This document shows positions 20,601 to 35,600 of a stretch of 64,000 nucleotides of DNA, one piece after another; position 1 is the first letter of the stretch; each line of letters begins with the position of its first letter. Position numbers and translations under genes: made by a program. Source of the stretch: Pseudeuparius sepicola (lineage: Eukaryota > Arthropoda > Insecta > Coleoptera > Anthribidae); the NCBI GenBank assembly GCA_963920635.1, contig OY987299.1, positions 122,079,373 to 122,143,372 on the forward strand, read 5' to 3'. The notes beneath the pieces were generated by a model. That model did not search any database, was not told the DNA's origin, and saw only the letters and a program-made list of their open reading frames with translations.

Positions 20601-23600
20601 GGCCAGAGCTAGCGGCAACAAGTGCGTGCGAATCAACAACCACGAGCATACCGACCTACAAGAGTACATCGGCTCGTACGTGGCCGACACCGGCGGAAAA
20701 CTCGTCTTCCGCGAGGGCCTGCTGGTCGAGGCGATGCGAAAGGGCCATTGGATAATCCTCGACGAGCTGAACTTGGCCCCTACCGACGTCCTCGAGGCCC
20801 TGAACAGGGTCCTCGACGATAACCGCGAGCTGTTCATACCGGAAACGCAGGAGATGGTAAAGGCCAGCCCGAATTTCATGTTGTTCGCCACGCAGAATCC
20901 GCCGGGCGCGTACGGCGGCCGCAAGATGCTCTCGAGGGCATTCCGGAATCGGTTCGTCGAGCTGCACTTCGACGGAATACCGCCGCGGGAGCTGGAGTTC
21001 ATCCTGCACAAGAGGTGTCGGGTGGCGCCGAGTTACGCCAAGAAGATGGTCGACGTCATGACGGAACTGCAGGTGCGCAGGAGGGGTTCGGCGGCGTTTG
21101 CCGGAAAACAGGGGTTCATGACGCTGAGGGACCTGTTCAGGTGGGGGGAGAGGTACAGGCTGGCGCAGGACACGAAGAGTCTGTACGACTGGGATCAGCA
21201 TTTGGCGGACGAGGGGTATCTGGTGTTGGCCGGTCGGGTGAGGAAGTCGGAGGAAAGGGACGAGATAAGCGACGTGCTGGCGAAGCAGTTGAAGAGGAAG
21301 GTGTGTCCGGAACGGCTGTTTACTTGTAAGTATAGTACAGGGTGTCCCCACGAACATTGCCTCTTCCTAATGGACGTGATTTTTATGCCTTGCGAAGGGC
21401 ATTATGTGGCACATATTCTCACAATAATAAGGTATGAATCAGAGAGTCATCCTGGGTTCTTCATGTGAAAAACTGAGTTTTCAATTATTCGAAAAATATG
21501 CGTTTTGATATGATTTTATACAGGCTGCTGAAGTTCAAAATAGAAAATTCCTCGGAAAACCATAGGCATACCGTTAGGGTGGGTCCAAAGGGCTATTATT
21601 GCCACGTGATCTTGTATTTTAATAATTAATTTTTCCAAGTTTCTGAACAGGCTGCCAATGAGAAGTATGCAAGTTCTTGTTATGAAACTGCTGAAGAAAA
21701 GATGGCATACCGTTTGCGCATGTCCAAGTACACTTTACATCGAATAACTCGTTTAAATGATTAAATAACATTCAATTTAAACAGTACTTGGACATGCGCG
21801 AAAGGTATGCCATCCTTTTTTCAGCATTTTCATAATAAGAACCTACATACTTCTCAAATTAATTATTAAAATACAAGATCTCGTGGCAATAATAGCCCTT
21901 TGGACCCACCCTAACGGTATGCCTATGGTTTTCCATGGAATTTTCTATTTGAACTTCATTATAAAACACATGGCAGCCTGTATAAAATCATATCAAAACA
22001 CATATTTTTCGAATAATTGAAAACTCAGTTTTTCACATGAAGAACCCGCAGGATGACTCTCTGATTCATACCTTATTATTGTGAGAATATGTGTCACATA
22101 ATGCCCTTTGAAAGGCATACTGAGTAAAATCACGTCCAAAAATCTGTCACTATCTCCCGGTCTATAACTATTCTATATTTCGTCCTAGAAAATAGTAGAT
22201 TATGTCACAAGGAGTAGAAGACTTTTTTTGTGCTGAGGCCAGAGGTTGATGGCCGAATCGAACTGGGCAATGAATCAAGTCAAATCGAGGAACTACTAAT
22301 TATTTCAATGTCACTGTCAGATATTAGTGAGTTTATGAAAACAATCTTCAGAAGTGGCCTTAGCCTAACCGGTAAAGGGGCATGCCTATGAAATGGTCAT
22401 TTATTTTATCGTATGTTCAAATCCCAGATGATGCATTATCGTTTTTGTTTTAATTATCAACAAAAATACATAGTAAATAATAAAATAGTAAACAATAAAA
22501 TCTGTATTTTTGTTGAGAATTAAAAAAAAAGTAGATATGAGATTTGGAACCTACGATAAAATAATAGACACTTTCATAGGTTAGCGCCTTTACGGATTAG
22601 GCTACTGCCACTTCTGAAGATTGTTGTCACGAAGCAACTCATATCTGGCGTTGGCATTAAAATAATTAGTTTTTAATTAATAAACAATTTTGCGAGGCAT
22701 CCGGAAAAGATCTTTTTTGATGTTTTGTTCAAGTGAATTTTTTGAACAGATTTATTATTTATTAATGATTTATATTTATTTATCTAAAGTAACAATGATC
22801 GTTTTGACTTTTGACATTATGTCGTTCACATAAAAAGCCTTAGCCGGCTTTCGTCTAACATCATCGGCATCAACTATTAAAAAAAAAACTATAATATATT
22901 ATTATTTACTAATTATTTCTTTTCTTTTCTGAATCGGAATGAATGGAAAACGATCATTAAATATTTCCTGCATACGTTGATAGATGAATCGTGATTTCTT
23001 TATTAAAAATATTTCAATTATCCTTATTTTATGGTGCGAGACGAGCCGGGCTATGAAATTATGTTGTATGCCTTATGCCATGGCCTTCTTGGGGCTTTGG
23101 TCTGCCGATATCCAAAAAAGACACGTTTCAACTGTCTCTATTTATTTATTTTATTCAAAAGTTCTGTTGTCCTTTCAATGCAGTTTTCAGAACTACACTT
23201 AAACAACCTATTTTCGAGATATAGACCAAACTTTTGCTTTTTTAGTATTTTTCCACAGCCACTCGTTTTCAAGTTATACGGTGTTAATGTTTCATTTTTA
23301 ATTTCCAATCCATTAAAGATATCCAAAAGAAATTAGGTACACACTATGCATTGATTAAGTGTCACAAAAGTGATAATCCATATTCTCAAAATAGTGGACG
23401 AAGTGGCAGAGATAACTATGGATATATGGTATACAAATTAATTTTATTAAAAAAAATTTGGTCCAAACTTCAATAGAAATACTTTAAAAACTGATAGAAA
23501 ATTTAAAAAAGGAGATTTTTTCTTATAAACATGTTTCGAAATCCTAACTGGCATGAAAGTTAATTTTTTTTTCAAATTTTCTTTTCTTTTTCCTAAAAGA

Positions 23601-26600
23601 AGACAGTCAATGCAAAAGTATTTGGTACAGTATAGACCCTCATTAAATACTATAAATTAAAAATAATTCAGCCCATGTACTTCCACCAGTGTCAGAGACG
23701 GGGGGTCAACCATCATATTTTTTGATAAAAAATGTTCGCCACTGGAAAAGTGATCTATTTTGCCTTCACTAAATTTTTCAAAAAATTCTAAGAAAAAAAC
23801 TATTGACTTTTTTCGAAAAATGTACCGTTTTTGAAAAATTCACTTTTGTGTGTTTTAATTTTTTTTAGCAGAAGAAAATCAAAGTAGGTCTAGGCTCTTG
23901 AAATTTTGCACACCTACTGAGTTTTTAATTCCGAACAACTTCCCTTAATAACATTTGGTCCTAAAAACCTACAAAAAGGTTTCCAGATTCGAAAAATCAT
24001 GTGTCCTGGGAAGTAAAAAATCTAATTTTTCGCAGCAGTAAAGTGGGCTTTAGGTAGGTCTTACGGCAAAATGTTATTAAGGAAAATAATTGTTCGGATT
24101 AAAAACTCAATATACAGGGTGTTTCATTAATATGGTAAAAAAATGAAACTGGGAGTAGAGGAGACCAAAATATGACGATTGAGCGCAACATCGCATATAC
24201 AAATGTTGATGGTTAAAAATATACAGGGCGTTCAAAGTTATGTTTTTATGATATTTTATGATATTGGCTTAAAAATTGGTACATTAGGGTTTTTTAGGAC
24301 GTCAAACAAGAATATTTTATCAGTTTTATTGTAGTCCCTAGAGGGCGCCACTTAGTCCCTTAGAATTATTTGAAAATACACACAACCTTTTTGTCTGTCA
24401 AAAATCAAGATTTTTGAACAAACATTTATTAAACTACGTTACCTTTTGAACAAAAAAGTATTCTTAATTAATGTACCAATTTTTAAGCCGATATCATAAA
24501 AACTGTTGAAGTTATTAAGAAATTTGCAAATAAAATTTTAACTTTTTTAAACCATTAACATGTGTATAAGCGATGTTGCGCTCAATCGTCATATTTTGGT
24601 CCCCTCTACTCCCAGTTTCATTTTTTACTATATTAATGAAACACCCTGTATATAAGTGCAAAATTTCGAAAGCTTAGACCTACTTTGATTTTCTTCTGCT
24701 AAAAAATTAAAACACACAAAAGTGAATTTTTCAAAAATGGTACATTTTTCGAAAAAAAAGTCAAGAATAGTTTTTTCTTATAATTGATTGTAAAACTTAG
24801 TGAAGGTAAAAAAATACTTTCCCAGTGGCGTACCATTTTTTTATTAAAAAATATGATGGTTGATCCCCGTCTCTCCGGCACTGGTGGAAGTAGATGGGCT
24901 GAATTATTTTTAATTTATAGTATTTAATGAGTGTCTAAACTATTCCAAATATGTTTTCCTTAACTTCTTCCTTTAGGAAAAATAAAGAAAACTTGAAAAA
25001 AAACTTGAACTTTGAAAACCGCTAGGATTTAGATACATGTTTATTTAAAAAAATGTCCTTTTTTTGAAATTTTCTAGCAGCTATAAGGCTCAATGTACAG
25101 CACGTATGTGATGATTCAACATTTTGACCCATAAAATGGCTTTTTTCGATCTGTAGCGAGTAACACGCATAATTTTAAACTTTTAGTCAATATTTTAATC
25201 TAAGTAATTACTCACATTTTGAGACAAAGATTATTTAAAAAAATTTATCACAATGGCCGTTTTTAGGCTTTTTGCGCAAATGCTAATAACGGCCATTGTG
25301 ATATATATTTTTAAATAATTTTTGTGTCAAAATGTGAGTAATTACTTAAATTAAACTTTGTATTGACCAAAAGTTTAAAATTGTGCGTGTTACTCTCTAC
25401 AGATCGAAAAAAGCCATTTTATGGGTCAAAATGTTGAATCACCACGCACCTGCCGTACATTGAGTCTTAAAGGATTGCTGATAAATTTTGAAACACCCTA
25501 TATAAATTTTTTTCCCATAGTTGGATACTCATTTTATTTTACAGAAAAATTGTCTTCTGACGTTTGTACTCCTGAATTTTTTTTGTATCTGTTAATTTTT
25601 TGGTTATTACTTTTTGAAGCGTGAAAACTGCATTGATAAAGAGACTAAATTTAATGAAGAATCATTAAGAAATGCTGCAATTGGCCACGCATTTTGATGA
25701 CAGTAATATAAATTAATCCTATTTAACCCAGATAATGCCGAAACTATTTTTTTATAGATTTGTTTTTTTTTTTGTATATGACTGTGTTTCTAGCAACTAA
25801 ACTAACATACTTATATTATATATTTTTTTGTAAACACAATAGTTTTTGAAATATTAGGTGTCCTTTTAAAAGGACAGTGGCAAAATAGGCTGCTGTAGCT
25901 AGCACACCAATAGGAATATAACATATGTATACAGTAGGCAATTTATTGTTTATTGTTATTGTAATAATGTTACTATCATTAATATTGCTACTATTTATTG
26001 AGTATGATAATTATAAAAACAGTTTTTGGGATGTAACGTAAAATTGCACTTGAAACATTTAAACTGAGCTTTTTTGTGGCATACCACACATCTTGTTTGA
26101 TTTTCCTGCTATATTATTAGATGATCTAATCTATCAAAGCGGGATTCTTCATGAAGATTAGCACTTGAACGAACAGGTCCTCTTTTGGTTGTTTTCTTGT
26201 GGGTTTCAAGAAGTGCTCGAGCTACTGATCGAATATCTGGAAACGTGTGTTGCAGGAAGAACGGAGTCACAATTTGTTGCTATAGATATAGATACTACGT
26301 TATTGTCGTTCCATTTACAAATCAGTATTATGTCCGGAAAATTGCAGATGTTACCAATTGACTACCAGCATCCGTATTTGATTCCCAGTACAAAGATCTT
26401 CTAGGGAATTGATGGTATCCACTTAGCAACAGGACTCCAATAAAACATTTCATTTCATCAGTTGTCACATCTAGCTGTCTGTTTTTTTGGCTGGCATACA
26501 AATTTGTGTATTCCACAAAAAGTTGCCAGACATCATCAAAAAACAAGCCAAATATTTGTGAATCTGAGAGCAGATTTTCAGGGCCATATTCACGTGTGAA

Positions 26601-29600
26601 ATCCTGAACTTTACTTGAAATATCTTCTTTAGACCAATTTCCGTATTTTCCGATGCTTCATATAAGTTGATAGTGGCACATTATCGTCACTATCATAATC
26701 GTCATTTTCCGAATTTGATTTAATTTCAGGGAAAATTAACTCGGCTTCGGCATTGAAGTGTCCAGATGGTAAATTGTCAATTTCTACGACATTTTCATCA
26801 CCAGAATCTTCATCGGTGTCTCCTTCATTGGCGTTTACTGGTGGTAAAAGCACTAGAGAAGTCGGAAATTCATCTTCGTCATCCACATGTTCTATTATTT
26901 CCAGTAATTCGTGCGTTTTCAAAGGTCGTTTGTAATATCTAAGAAATTTAAACAAGTTGTAAAATAGTAGTCGATTATCCCACTGTCCTTTTAAAAGAAC
27001 ACTGAACAATCTCCACAGTTTTCTAACCCACAATAATTTTATTAGCAGGATGACATTTACAGTCTTATTTAGCAAGTTGTTAATAATCTGTTTTTAAAAT
27101 ACCATTCCAAAAAAGCTACAGTAACAATTTTTAATACTTACGAATTATTAGCCATGTTCAAACAGCTTAAAGAATGTTGAATTAAATGCACAGAACTATA
27201 CCTCAGTTATCTGACAGAACAATTACATAACCTGAAATAAATCTTAGAAGACTCCATTAGAGACTCTATTGCAACGCCATCTTTCAAAGAATTCATTTAC
27301 TGTGTCAACAAGCCCAAATTTAGATGCGTCCTTTTAAAAGGACGGTGGCATAATCTGGGTTAAACTTCAGTTCAATTAATATAATATGTAATTTCAGTAT
27401 CCGACACGACCTCTGTCGTAACCAAACACATCCTCGAAAAAATCGAGCAAAACCGTTCGAAGCACAACAACATAGTGTGGACTTACAACATGAGGCAGTT
27501 GGCCGTGCTTGTCGGCAAGGCGATGGAGTTCAAAGAACCCGTCTTATTGGTCGGTGAAACCGGAGGTGGTAAAACCACCGTCTGTCAACTGCTTGCCGAC
27601 AATAACGGACAGGAATTAGTGACGGTCAACTGTCACATGCATACGGAGAGCAGCGACTTCATTGGTGGACTTAGGCCCGTTAGAGACCACTCGGTAAGTT
27701 GACAGATATGTGTTTTTTATAAGTTAAGCCCAAACGTTTGACGCCTAAAACTTCAAGCCACAACTTTTTTACTTTTTGGATAATTTTGATCTACCAAGTC
27801 CGAAATTGAAGATTTCTTCAATGTGAACTAATTTTTCCATGACTCTTCTTTTTGATAAACTAAAGGTACCTTTTAAACAGGTTCTTGAAGCAAAAATATG
27901 ACGATTTAACCCTCAGTACATATACAGGGCGTTTTAATAAAAACTCCCTAAGCCGATATATCTTCAGAATAAGAAGAGATTCTTATTCCAAAGTAGGTCA
28001 TTCTATTGACCACAGATTCTTTGGGCCAAAATAAAAAATAATGTGACTTTCCTTATGCCATTTGCCATTTATAGGCCTCTACTTCAAAATACAGGGTGTA
28101 CAAAAAAAGAAACTAGGGAAATACTAAAAAAATAAATAAAAATTCGGAACTGTAAATATTTAAAGGAGAATATACATTGCGACTTTGTCGATAAAGGAGG
28201 GGGGGGGGGTCGTCGCTATCATATTTGTTGTTAATATAAAATAGGGTGGCTGGCGAAATTGTTTGAAATTTCCAAGGTCAAACAATTTAAATGAATGGCA
28301 TATTTTACTTGAATTTTTAAAAATACGCTGCAGGAAAAAATTTGAATGCTCTTCAAGGTCAAATGAAAGATACAATAAAATGAAAGACAAATGGTAACTG
28401 TATTTTTAAAAAGTTATGCCGCTGGCGAAAATTTTTCAAATTTTCAAGATGAAACAGTATAAATGAAAATTTTAAAAATTACGCTTTGCAGGGTCAAATT
28501 TTTAATTATATTTTTGAAAAATTTAGCCTTTAGAATTTTAGAACTTTTTCCAAGTTTCAACATTAAGCACTAGGTACAAATGAATGGCAAAAATTCTAAG
28601 TAACAAATTATGAATAACAAGTAATAGGTACTACCTAAGTTAAGTATGGTGTGGATGTTTTTTAAAAAACCTCAAATTGAGAAAAACAATTAATAGCCAT
28701 AGCATGTTTAAGACATAGGGGAAATCTTTCATATTGAAAATTGATGGCACTAAGAAGCTTTATGCAACTGTGTACTCGGGTATTTTCAGAAAATTACGCA
28801 GGGTCTTCAGCTATCTTGAGGCTATGAAATTTTTTTGTTTATCTCTTGTTAAGCGATTTTCTCGCTTATTTTGGAACGCGCAGAAATTTCGTAACAAAAT
28901 AAAATATGGCAATTTTGGTCAGCCAGGCGATGTTAAAAAAGAAATAGGCCTTCATGCCCAACTTTTTGCGCTGTGCTAAAAAAACTCCAAAGAGAGCTGA
29001 AGACCCTGTGTAATTTGCTGAAACTATCTGAGCACCTGGATGGATAAAGCTTCTCAGTGCCATCAATTTTCAATATAAAAGTTTTCCTATGTCTCTTAAA
29101 ATAAACATTCCACGGCTATTAATAGTTTTGCCCAACTTCAGTTTTTTTTAATATTATGCGACAAGTTGACCGTGGATGCCAATTTCTTTTTCAGCACCAC
29201 TTAGCTGTCCAAAATTGCCACATTTTTGTTTCTTACGTTTTTCTTGTAGGACGCAAAATAAGCGAGAAAATCGCGGTGGTAGTCTTAAAATAATCATCCT
29301 GTATTATTATTCAATAAAACCTTATTTAACCAGGTCGTTAAAGAGGTAAGTTAATTAACTGGATCACTACAAAAACGCCTAGGTATAGTTTGGTTTAAAT
29401 GAATCGTATCTTAGACCCACCATTTATTTTCTGTATTTTTTTTACTCCTGTAAAAGACTTGGTTTACAAGATATTGCAACTTCTTTGGTTATTTATTGGG
29501 ATTGTTTATTTAGTTTAGGCTGGGCACATCTAAAAAAAAACGTTTGTGTTTGAAATATCGAGCTCAAATTTGGTACGAGTTTCTACTTAAATACAACCGT

Positions 29601-32600
29601 ATAATTTGCATAACCTAATTTCAAAATGCACTGTTTTTAAATTCAGGCATATGTAGTAAGAAGCTTGGAGGGAGGGGGGCAATGTTTCCAAAATCCACAC
29701 TTAATGAAAATCTTACAAGAGTAAAAAATATGAAAAATCTTATGAATAATCATATTATTCTGGTTCGAAAAATCTGTGGTAAACGCACTGACCTAGTTTA
29801 TTGTAACGCCCTGTATATCAGAAGGCATTAAATTATGGACAACCCTGTATGTATTTGCACCTGTACCCTGTATTGTCCTACAGGACCCAGAATGTACCAA
29901 ACTGTTCGAATGGGTAGACGGGCCCCTATTGCACGCCATGCGGAAAGGCAGCGTCTTTCTGGCAGACGAAATATCCCTGGCCGACGATAGTGTCTTAGAA
30001 AGACTGAACTCCCTCTTGGAACCCGAACGATCATTATTGCTTGCCGAAAAAGGCATAGATCTGAACAACGAGGACAATGCCGAACTCATCGTTGCGCATA
30101 GCAGTTTTTATTTTATCGGTACGATGAACCCCGGCGGGGATTTCGGCAAGAAGGAGTTGTCGCCGGCGTTGAGAAATAGGTTTACCGAGATTTGGTGCGA
30201 GACGTCCAGCGACAGGCAAGACTTGGTGGCGATTATTGCGCAAAATTTGAACGATAGCGTTCGTATTAAAGAAGGCGATTCGAAGGAAGTCGTCGGGAAT
30301 CTTATGATGGACTTTATCGAATGGTTTAAGAATACTGAAATTGGAAAAAGGTAAGCATTGCAGTGGATATAGAAATTACCATTACTTACCAATAATAACA
30401 ATTCGCTAAATTTTACTTACACTGAATCCTAAATTTTCTGTTTTCTTCTAAATTAAGCATATATATATTAATTATTATTATACAACAGATATTACGAATA
30501 AATTGTAGTTTTGTAATTTTTCGCCAAAGCATTTAATCTCAAACAGAAAGAAATTTGGATACAGTAAAAAATATAATTATGCTTAAAGCTAGATAATAAA
30601 AAAATGTGTTGCAATTTTGTGCAAAGTGTTGTATGAATTATGAAACTCATTGCATCTTTTTGCGAATTGTAGATTCAATAATGTAATGTAGAGATGTGCC
30701 GAGGGTTTATTCCCTTAGAAGTTTTTTTTCCAAAGTGTATCCAGGGTTTTTTCGAAAATGAGTTATTAAACCGGGTCGGGTTTTTTCGTTAATTCCCTTA
30801 GGTTTTTTCAATATATTATTTTTTTACTTTTGACAGATTTGACACATGACATGACATGAATTTTGACAGTACATACGTACATACATAACACAGACCTATA
30901 AGCGAAGCCATATAGGTCTGTGATAATACATAGTATAGAGCGAATTACGAATATAAATTATAGGTTAAGAGTCAGTTTCAGGTTTCAATTCGTAGAAAAC
31001 ATTTTCACTTTCCACAAATTATTTCTCAGTTGCATTACCAAAAGTTATACTAAATAAAATATTAAAAAGATGCCACAACACAGTTTAGAATAATAAGAAA
31101 TAAAAACAAAGTCATTACAAGGGAAAAAACCCAAAAACAATAAATATTTTAAAATAATAAATTATAAATTCTTAATGTAGGGTGATTTGGTATCAAAATA
31201 ATCGTCTTTTAACAAGTAATTTTAAAATGAAAGAATCCAGAAATTTGACATATAAACCCTACCCGGAAAAAACCAGGGAACAAAAAAACGGGTTTTTCCC
31301 TCTAAAAATAAAAACCCGTTTTTTTCCCATCACTAATGTAATGTAATAATGTCGAAAATGTCAATAATGTCAAAAACACTTTACAGAATATCAACTGTTT
31401 TCCATAAAATTATTGAGTGAGATCAAGAGTACTCTATTGTCGATTTGTAAACTATAAAAAAAACACTTAAAATTTTGATCAGAATAACTATAGGTGTTCT
31501 GAAAAACAATAACGATGTTTTCGTATTTTTTTGGAACACTTCTAAGCACACTTAGTAAATATTTAACTTAAAAAAAATTGTTTTCTAGGTTTACCGTTAG
31601 CATTCGTGACATCCTAACTTGGGTAAACTTTATAAATTCAATACACACAAAAATAACCGTTTGCGAATCGTACATCCACGGGGCTTATTTAACATTTTTG
31701 GATAGTTTGGGCTCTGGAATTACCAGTAGCGAAAAGTAAGTAACTGTTCCCCGTTGCTGCGAATAAAAATTCATATTTTATATTTTTTAGTTCGCAAATT
31801 TTACAAACCTTTGTATCAGAATGCCATAAATTTCTAACAAAACAACTGCTCCTTTCACCGTCAATTTCTGATAAAATGATACTTGACATGGATCTTTCAA
31901 ACTCACCATTTATGATTGAAACGGGCAGCGAAGAAGAAACGTCCACGCATTTTTCGTTTAATGCCCCAACTACCGTTTATAATATGATGAGAGTTCTAAG
32001 GGGAATGCAGTTGAACAAGGCTATTCTCCTCGAAGGAAGTCCGGGCGTTGGAAAAACCAGTCTCGTTATTGCTTTAGCCAGGAAAACACGGCACAAAATT
32101 TTCAGAATCAATCTTTCTGACCAAACGGTAAGATTACGCGATTTTTTTTGGAGCCCATATGAAAAACTGTGATCGTAGGATATTTCCGATTTGTTCGGTG
32201 CCGATTTGCCGGTAGAGGGTGGTACCGGCGGTCAGTTTTCTTGGAGGGACGGTCCGTTGCTCCAAGCCCTGAAAGACGGCAGCTGGATATTGTTGGACGA
32301 GTTGAATTTGGCGTCTCAGTCGGTTTTGGAAGGGCTGAACGCCTGCCTGGACCACAGGGGGGAGATTTTCATTCCGGAATTGGGGAAAACGTTCCACGTC
32401 AAACCAGGTATGAAGTTATGATAATTATTATTTTGCGAGGAAGTAAAAGTGCGGTAATAGCGTTGAGTGGAACATTTATAAAAAGATAATTAGGCTATCG
32501 AGCTGACGGAAAACAGGCTATGAAACTCGCCAATCATCAGAGATATTTTCAGGGGTAATATAACAAGTGGTGTGCCTATTATCTCTATGAATACCTTTTG

Positions 32601-35600
32601 TTAATTTTAAGAATTATAATCCCAAAGCTGAAAATACAACGGCTGCGCAGCAGGAGTGGTATTTTCATTTTCTAAGCATTGGGATTATAATGAGTTAATA
32701 AATTAACGAAAGATATTATCTGCTTATATTCTGCATACCACGAGTTGTATTTAGGAAGAGAATTTAACAACTGTAAATAATTTAATTATTCAGTTGTTTA
32801 GGCGTAATCTGACAACCAAACTTATTAAATAAATTAACTACAAAAATTATAAATATTTTGCCTTTTCGAAAATGGGAACTGAAAAAATAAAAAAAGTAGC
32901 AACAACTGGGATTTGAACCCGGGACCTCTTGCACTCAAAGCGAGAATCGTGCCACTAGACCATTGTGCTTCGATATAAAATTTACTTAACCCAATATTGG
33001 TTTCGCGTAACTAAGAGAGTAGGATTTCTGAGAATTCAACGCCTGCCAATATGAACCAGTGAAATGATATGATTTTTGAAAGATTAACCAATCAGGTGAT
33101 GATTTCAGCCAAAATACCAGTAGTGGTATTATTATTAGTGGTATTTTCGCTGAAATCCTACTCTCTTAGTTACGTCCTAGTTACGCTAAACCAATATTGT
33201 GGCAGCTAAAACTGATAACCCGATAACTTCTTCACATTACCAAATTTAATATAGGACTATAATATATTATGTTTTCAGTTAACACATTGATCTTTAAATA
33301 TCTATTAGCACAAAAAACATATTCAGAACTGAAAGTTCAATCTAAATGACAGCTAGCTGCCAAACTAACTATTTGCAGTTGTTAAATTCTCTTTTTAAAT
33401 ACAACTCGTGGTATGCCTAATAATATAATAGATAATACCTTTCCTTAATTTATCACTCATAATCCCAATGCTAAGAAAATACCACTCCTGCTGCGCAGTC
33501 GTGGTATTTTCAGCTTTGGGATTATAATTCGTAAAATAAACGAAAGGTATTATTGATAATAGGCACACCACTTGTTATATTACCCCTGATAATACCACTA
33601 CCTAGTGATAAAGTGGTATTATCGTATGTAATATCACAAGTGCCGGAAATTTTATCGATAATTTTTTCGAAAGCACTATTTTGCCCAGAAAGATCACGAG
33701 TATAAATTGGTGTTTTATTTTCTGATAAAATCCCGAAAGCGAAGCTCGAGGGATTTTATCTCTGAAAATAAAAGCCCAATTTGTACGAGTGGTGTTGCTG
33801 ATGAACAACATAGCACTTGAGAATAAAATTATCTAGAAAAATTTCCGGCACGAGTGGTATTTGTCGAGATTATTTCACGAATACGATTTAATAATTTCTG
33901 TATAATTTTTTTTTATGTTTACATTTCCAAAACGACTCATTTTGCACGAGTTTATTGACAGCTTCGACTGTATCGTTCGAGTAAACAAACATGACGCTTG
34001 GATATCCAAGGCAAATGTGATTATACCTACTCCCTGTTGGCGTTGGTTTATTTTCTGAATGTGTGTCAAATTTAAACGGAGAGTGGAGACGGAGGTCTAA
34101 TAACAATAATGTAGCAATGTAAAAGTTATATAAATTCATTGATACAATGCTTAATAATACCGCAACATAATAATTTATAAGCTGCATAATTTAGAACAGT
34201 GTAAAATACACCAATTTTAAGAAGTACGTGTTTGTATCGAACAAATTCGTTGCTAAGCAACGAAGTGATAATTGCACAAGTAGTATTACCGCTTTGGTTT
34301 TGCACAAGTGCAATTATCGCTAGCAGAGGCATATGATTGGTTAGATTTTTATGGAAGGAACTACCTTATTGGATGCAAGCAGTATGAGGGAAATAATCAC
34401 TGAAATTGTCACCTGATTGGTTAATATTTCAGAAATTATGTAATTTCATTTGTTCATATTGTTAGAAGTTGAATTCTCAAACAAATTGCTTAATTTAAGA
34501 AGAGAGTTCATTTACTGGAATATAGCTGATAACTATATCATCAGTGATGATTTGCTCCCAACTTGATAGGCTTGAACTGTCTTTGTACATTTTTCATCCA
34601 ACGCAAATAGGTTGTCAAATCTCGTGGTTTTCGTTGTTAATGTTATCTAGATTAACAAACATGTTACATTATTTTCAGTGTTGAATTCCATAGGTAAAAA
34701 CCCTTTCAAATTTTTGTTATAGGTGCATAATGAAGTATATTGAAAATAAAACTCTAATATATAGTTTTCCAAAGTCAAACTAGGCCCATATTTTGCTTCA
34801 AAATGTATTTAATTATCCTTCAAATTAAGGAAGTTTATTCTTGTGTCCTGTTTAAGTTAGTTTGCCAATTTATTATTCTACCATTTGAAAATAAAACTTG
34901 AAAACTATAGGTAGACTGTGGAAACCAGTAAATATTGGACATTCTCTAATAAATTTTGAATTTTCAACAAATAAGTCATGTTTTTAAGTTAAAAATGATC
35001 TAAAATCACATGATCAATTTTGGATTATTTTCTTTTTATTTTTTTACAAACGCAAACTGTCGACAAAGTCAAATTTTAAACAACAGTTATGCGAACAAAA
35101 ATTTTCCCCTTATGATGCAGAATTTATTTGTCACTGTATATGAAATAATATGCCTAGCCATTTTTGTGGCTGGGGCTGACTTTTCTCGATAGAACTAGGG
35201 TAGCATTTGCTGAAGTACTATGGAAATCCCTAGAAAATCGTAGTAATCACAATGAGTGGATGACAACTAGTAAATAACAAAGATAAAGCTATTAAGGAGC
35301 AATACCGTGAATCCACAATTTGTCCATCGCTCTTGGCCACCAGCGGTATTTTTTGATAAAGACGTGCATGCAGTCTGCCTCGACCTCGATTCAAATCAAG
35401 GTCGATTGAAGGCAGAATAACATGTAGTCAAAATATTTCGCGACGATTTGAATGTCAGCAGCCATAATGCGTCACAACATTTATAATTATAAATACATTT
35501 TCTCTTTTCATGAGATTGTTCTGTTCTAGGTACCCGTTTTTTCTGCTGCCAGAACCCGTTGAAGCAGGGCGGCTCCCGCCGTGGCCTCCCTAGGTCCTTC

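Noticed and set aside
20656..21357. Long minus-strand open frame of 233 codons
   Set aside because: It is the antisense shadow of MDN1 exon 6, whose GC-rich codons remove stops on the opposite strand.
32905..32975. A functional tRNA gene
   Set aside because: Acceptor stem and one T-stem pair fail and the anticodon differs from the tRNA-Pro it otherwise matches; position is inside a mobile element.
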